Origin: Impatiens glandulifera
Taxonomy: Eukaryota; Streptophyta; Magnoliopsida; Ericales; Balsaminaceae
NCBI RefSeq assembly: GCF_907164915.1
Contig: NC_061867.1
Coordinates: 42,745,242-42,809,241, forward strand
Direction of reading: 5' to 3'
DNA: 64,000 nt
Shown here in pieces: positions 59,702-64,000 of the stretch. The notes under the pieces were generated by a model. That model saw nothing but the letters and a program-made list of their open reading frames with translations. It did no database searches and was not told the DNA's origin. Position numbers and translations under genes: made by a program. Position 1 is the stretch's first letter, and every line of letters begins with the position of its first letter.

Positions 59702-60241
59702 ATGGCTAGACAGTCAATTGTAACTGTAATGGTAGAAAGAGAGGAGTGGGTGATGCCGCCTAGGGGTGGAAAACCCATATCAAGGAAAACCCATTTCCTC
59801 CTTCCGGCACTCACTGCAGAGGATGCATCATCGATGGGGCTGTTCTTCCCTAATTCCATGAATGAGAGCTCTGGCTCATCAATTTCCAGCACCCAGCTCC
59901 CTCTCAAGGTCTCCTTCGATGGCTGGAGAAAGCCTACCGACCGTTGGGAACAATGGGTCTCCCAAATGCGCCCACGCTATCAGTCTCTGTGGGAGAGTGC
60001 AGGAATTTCGGACGCCATCAATAGCTCCATCTCCACCATCATTCAACACAAGGACGTTGTCCTAGAACTCTCTGAAAGATGGTGTTCGGAGACCAAATCC
60101 TTCATATTTCCATGGGGAGAAGCTACGATTACACTCGAAGATGTTCCGGCACTCACTGCAGAGGATGCATCATCATCGATGGGGCTGTTCCCGAATTCCA
60201 TGAATGAGAGTACTTGTAACAACAATAATTTAAATTATTAG
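59702..60241 (+). CDS. truncated plant mobile domain (PMD) protein, chimeric, 179 aa
   Basis: The first ATG after a TATA-like element and pyrimidine-rich leader. Residues about 66-148 match the N-terminal part of the plant mobile domain family (PF10536, MAIN/MAIL-like and transposon-encoded): FDGWRKPTDRWEQWV, RYQSLWESAGISDAI, then SERWCSETKSFIFPWGEATI and TLEDV. In full PMD proteins TLEDV is followed by VxLLGxxxxG-type sequence and several hundred residues. Here it is replaced at residue 149 by a second copy of residues 35-56 (PALTAEDASS ... NSMNES), then a short Asn-rich tail and stop. Codons are clean and GC content is clearly higher than the surroundings. PMD proteins of MAIN type act in nuclear silencing and meristem maintenance; many others belong to transposons. 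This one is too short for a full domain. An inverted R segment begins at its 3' end. It could be a first exon, but no convincing next exon is seen. The PMD match is confident; function as a gene is uncertain. Confidence 0.7.
   Translation: MARQSIVTVMVEREEWVMPPRGGKPISRKTHFLLPALTAEDASSMGLFFPNSMNESSGSSISSTQLPLKVSFDGWRKPTDRWEQWVSQMRPRYQSLWESAGISDAINSSISTIIQHKDVVLELSERWCSETKSFIFPWGEATITLEDVPALTAEDASSSMGLFPNSMNESTCNNNNLNY
59802..60210. repeat. 67 bp direct repeat flanking the PMD core
   Basis: ttccggcactcactgcagag ... aatgagag at 59802-59868 and 60144-60210, nearly identical (the second has an extra tca and lacks three bases). Both are in the same reading frame, 342 bp apart. Confidence 0.92.
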
Positions 60242-61210
60242 TGTGAAATTTTATAACCAAAAGAATATGAACACATTAATTAAAGAGGATACACAATTAT
60301 ATTATACCTTCTATCCTTTGATTTAGTATTGAATATGCACTTATAAGTTTTTTTAGACTCATAAAGAGTAAAGATGTGTCAAAAAACTTACTAACATCAC
60401 ACGTCTTAGATTGAGAACAAAATCCATTATACAACTAATAGTATCCATGTGAAACCTCATGGGTCAAATATTAATACTCGAGAATCTAACTAACAACTCA
60501 ATGATAACCAAAATAATTACTTCTAGACAGAAAAGACCATAGAGGAATACAATCAAAGATGTGGGCGATTATGCTTAGGAAAAACAAAACACATATTTAT
60601 ACTCATTATTAGGGTTTTTTTTCCAACACGCGCATTAGCCTAGTTCGGCCCAACCCCAGGCGTATGGGCATTTTCGGCCCAACCATTGGGTGCATTGTTC
60701 CCTTAAGTGTTTTACTATTATATTTTGTTAAACATTATATTAAGTGTTTTAGTTTATAAATCACAATTAATTCCAATAAAGAGAATTTGATTATCACTAC
60801 TCTAACATGTAGCGACAATAAGAGATACATGTTTAAAATGTGAAAGATATGTTTTATACCTACATTTAAATTAAGTCTATTGATTAATAAAATTTTACTC
60901 TAAATTCTTTAAATACAAAACAAGAATATATGAAGAGAGTAAATACTATAATACAGATAAATACAATTAAGCACATCCAAAACTAAAATTTTAAGAATAA
61001 TTTTCCAATAATTATGATTATAAATTTTCAAATAGTTGACTAGGTAGATCTTTATTTAAGAAATCAAAACTACTATACCTACTTTTAAAAACTAAAATAT
61101 AATGTTTTAAAACATGTCAAAATATTATAGATATAGGTTTATAAATTTTTCAATGCATAATCTATCTATTATTTCAATTTTTAAGCAATGGTAAATTTTT
61201 ACTTACATAT
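60206..61210 (-). repeat. R segment, copy D, inverted
   Basis: Read on the minus strand it follows copies A-C: head with ttaaataaagatctacctag (about 61050), promoter block, a short frame starting MRFHMDTISCIMDFVLNLRR (minus, from about 60462), ggttataaaatttcac, and then the PMD frame itself on the other strand. It is the only copy in which the adjoining PMD exon is still open, so it may be closest to the original arrangement. Confidence 0.72.
60594..60682 (-). promoter_or_regulatory. promoter-like block of inverted R copy D
   Basis: On the minus strand: GGGCC-type site II words (60645-60682), telo-box-like AAACCCTAAT (60609-60618) and TATAAATA (60594-60601). It points toward the PMD frame from downstream. 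Confidence 0.45.
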
Positions 61211-61626
61211 TATTAATTATTTTGCGCCTATAAAATTAGTATTTTTTTAATACAAAAAATTCATATGGTTTTTTTTAGTTCTTTTTGTTCACTCTTTCAT
61301 ATATTAAATATTTGACCTTAAATATATGGACAAATTATTTCTAAAGTGAGTTATTATTTGTAAGATTTATAATATGTTTGTTTAAAAGTTTTTATAAACT
61401 AGACCTAACTTATTAATGTGAAATTATTTTTTACAAAGGAAAATTAAGAGGTTTTCTTCTTGTTAATTATTTTAGTAAAAAAAATACTCAAACACGAAGA
61501 AAAATATATATTTTTTCACAAAGAGAAATGAAGAGATCTTCTTGTTCATATTTTTTATATGAATTTCTATTAAAAAGTAATTATCCAACTACATGTTAGG
61601 TCTAACTTTTTTTTAAATAATTTGAC

Positions 61627-61698
<72 letters not shown>

Positions 61699-62439
61699 TT
61701 ATATTTGACTGATTTTAATTTAACTAGGTGTGTAGTTATAAAATAAAGATAAATAAAACATAAATAAAAAATAAATTTTATAAAATTATTTCATTCATAA
61801 ATAGTTATAAAAACAATTTTATAGTATAATATTTTATGTAAAATTATACCAGACAACTATAAATTAAAATAAACAATTTTTATTAACAATTTAAAATATG
61901 TCAAAATATATATTTTTTTTAATTTTATTATTTAATAATATATATTACATATTTATTATATTTTATGGATATATATATATATAAATAATTAATAATTTTA
62001 AAATATAAATATTAAAAGACAAAAAATAAATAAGATATATAAATATATTTGAACAAAAAATAATATAAATAATTTTTAATATAAAAAATATTAATATTAG
62101 TTTCTTTCCATACTAATACTATTATTTTATCAAACATTCTACTCGAAATTTTAACTTTATTTTATTAATCAAACATTTTATTTCACATTTATTCATAAAT
62201 TTAATCAATTTCTCGTCTAGTATTCTTACTCAAACCAACTCATTGAATTTATATATTTTAACCACCAATATATTTTCACGTAGCACTTCGAACATTTTTA
62301 ATAAAGTTGAATTTATGTGTAAATATAAACAAAACTTTTAACTGAAAATAGTCATAAATTTTAGAAAACATATTAAAATAAACATTCTCATAATTAAAAT
62401 AAACAAATAATTACAAAATTAGGAAATAATGAGTATTAT
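61211..62439. other. AT-rich stretch, no gene seen
   Basis: Very AT-rich; includes the TA tract at 61630-61687. Confidence 0.5.
61630..61687. repeat. (AT)n microsatellite
   Basis: AT dinucleotide tract followed by three ttatattta-like repeats. Confidence 0.96.
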
Positions 62440-62447
62440 GATCATTA

Positions 62448-63085
62448 GTAAGGGATAATGAGTATTATTATCAATTTTAGATACAAAATGTTAAAAACAT
62501 TATTTGTTGACCTAAAAGATATTATAATTTAGCATATTAAAAACAAATAAGTGCATAATGTCAAAACAAATTAAAACGAATAAAAAAAAATTTAATATAT
62601 AAGTTAAAATGACAATATTTTATTAGATGACTCAATGTTTAGCTTGGACAAATCATCTTCACAATTACACTTTAGGGTATTTCGTCTGATAACCATAAAA
62701 TGTATAAATATTTGCATGGATTTTTCACTAACCGGTGTATGAAGATTTAAAAAATATGCATAAATTATTTAAAAAATAATATGATCATTATTAGGTGATA
62801 ATGAGTATTATAATCAATTTTAGACACAAAATATCAAAAACATTATTTATTGACCAAAAAATATTATAATTTAGCATATTAAAAATAAATCTGTGCAAAA
62901 TGTCAAACAAATTTTAAAACGAATAAAGAATAATTTAATATATAAGTTAAAATGACAAAATTTTATTAGAAGACTCAACTTTTAGTTTGGACAAATAATC
63001 TTTACAATTATTTCTTAGGATAATTTGTCGTTAAGCCATAAAATGTGTATAAATTATTTAAAAAATAATAATGGAAAAAAGTGTA
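62448..63085. repeat. ~343 bp tandem duplication
   Basis: The block gataatgagtattattatc ... aaattatttaaaaaataat (from 62454) is repeated from 62797 with moderate divergence. A third, more decayed piece (taaatatttgcatgattctt, cactaac, gaagatt) appears near 63708-63750. Confidence 0.85.
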
Positions 63086-64000
63086 TTTTGTTACCCTTAA
63101 TTCAATTTTAGGAGTTTTGACACGAAAGTAATCAGACTTTTGTGTTAACTTTTGTGATAGTAGTAATGAAAAAATTTGATTTTTAAGAATAAAAAATAAT
63201 ATAAATTCATTAACTATCAACATTTTTTTAGATACATAATATTATAATAGGCACAACAGTTGTATATATGTTTCTCGCATTGACTACACATGTCTTCACG
63301 AAAGTCTATCATTTATGAGAAGTTGATCATCCTCATAAATCATTATAAAAAACAAATTATAATTATATTAATAAAACAAATGTTAATATTATTTATATAA
63401 AGTCAATGTAAATTATCAAGCATCCATTCAAATTATTTAGTAAATTTGTTGTATGTTTTTCCTCGCTTGAACGTAGATGTTGCAAACTTGCATTATGCTG
63501 TTTTTTTATATAATGATATCTAAAAAAACTGTAATTAAGAAAAAATATTGATGTAAAAGTCTTTTACCATTTGATCTAGAAAATTGTCACAAATATTTAA
63601 ACTTTTTAATATCGCCAAATTTACTCAGCTTCTCTAAAAGTCTTTATATAAATTTTAAAACCAAAATACTCAAAAAATATGAGAACCGTGAGCCATATTA
63701 GAGGGGTAAATATTTGCATGATTCTTCACTAACTAAGGTAACGAAGATTGAAAATATTGACCTATATTATAGAAGAAAAAAATAATTGTAATCTCGTTAA
63801 ATACGTTAAATCAAGTGACATATTAAAATGTAATCAAACACATAAAATTGACAATTTTTTAATGTTTTATAATCTTCATACAATCATACCTGATAATAAT
63901 GATAAATCAATAGAAAAAAATGAATGATCTTAAATTTTACCATTTTAGTAATCTAGTCAAGATTTACGGATGTGAATCGAATGAGTTCATTGCAAAAAAT
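63086..64000. other. AT-rich sequence to the window end, no gene seen
   Basis: No domain, RNA gene or element end recognised. A 71-codon minus-strand frame at 63008-63223 lies in the tandem repeat region and looks accidental. Confidence 0.5.

Noticed and set aside
63008..63223. 71-codon minus-strand frame
   Set aside because: Lies over the second unit of an AT-rich tandem duplication; no recognisable residues or promoter.

Overview
The window looks like a stretch of an AT-rich plant nuclear genome, most likely a eudicot. The evidence is plant LTR retrotransposons with initiator-Met tRNA primer sites, a Tat-type Ty3/gypsy family with its typical extra RNase H and a TGGCGACTC-type primer site, a plant mobile domain (PMD) reading frame, CACTA- and Mutator-type termini, and many long (AT)n tracts. 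No bacterial-style operon, rRNA gene or CRISPR array is visible, and I found no convincing intact tRNA. Almost all the sequence is transposon-derived. The only candidate host-type gene is a short chimeric PMD reading frame at 59.7 kb.

Layout. 1-7 kb: a decayed Tat-type gypsy RNase H block, a probable minus-strand Tat LTR with its primer site, and a CACTA remnant rich in inverted repeats ending near 6871. 7.6-13 kb and 22.8-30.1 kb: two diverged direct copies of one composite block. Each has a Tat LTR fragment carrying a minisatellite, then a recurrent segment here called R, then a Copia fossil with gag fused to integrase. Between them lie another Tat LTR piece plus R copy (13-16.3 kb), a TIR element in an (AT)n tract (16.9-18 kb), and a ~3.2 kb solo Tat LTR (18.3-21.5 kb). 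30.1-33.7 kb: a minus-strand Tat LTR with primer site and leader. 34-41 kb: more R fragments, a 490 bp Mutator-type MITE with a CGTCTC-rich core and a perfect 9 bp target duplication, a ~315 bp tandem array, and long AT-rich filler.

41.3-47.8 kb is a nest. A minus-strand Copia was invaded by a plus-strand Copia (element 1), and a 719 bp solo LTR with a perfect 5 bp duplication then entered element 1's 5' LTR. A deletion later removed the end of the 3' LTR and part of the host Copia. 50.8-57.9 kb is a non-LTR-like insertion bounded by a 16-21 bp direct repeat. It encodes a decayed DUF4283 plus zinc-knuckle protein and no visible reverse transcriptase, and is split by a nearly complete Tork/Tnt1-like Copia (element 2, 52048-56786, perfect GAAAA duplication). 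58-64 kb: tandem repeats, the PMD reading frame, an inverted R copy directly downstream of it, and AT-rich repeats.

Main observation: the R segment occurs at least six times. In several copies its minus strand carries a decayed piece matching the N-terminal PMD exon that is still open at 59702-60241. R also carries a conserved promoter-like block (site II plus telo-box plus TATAAATA) pointing against the PMD reading frame. This looks like a PMD-bearing repeat family. All homology statements come from reading translations and from memory of family consensus motifs; no search or alignment was run.
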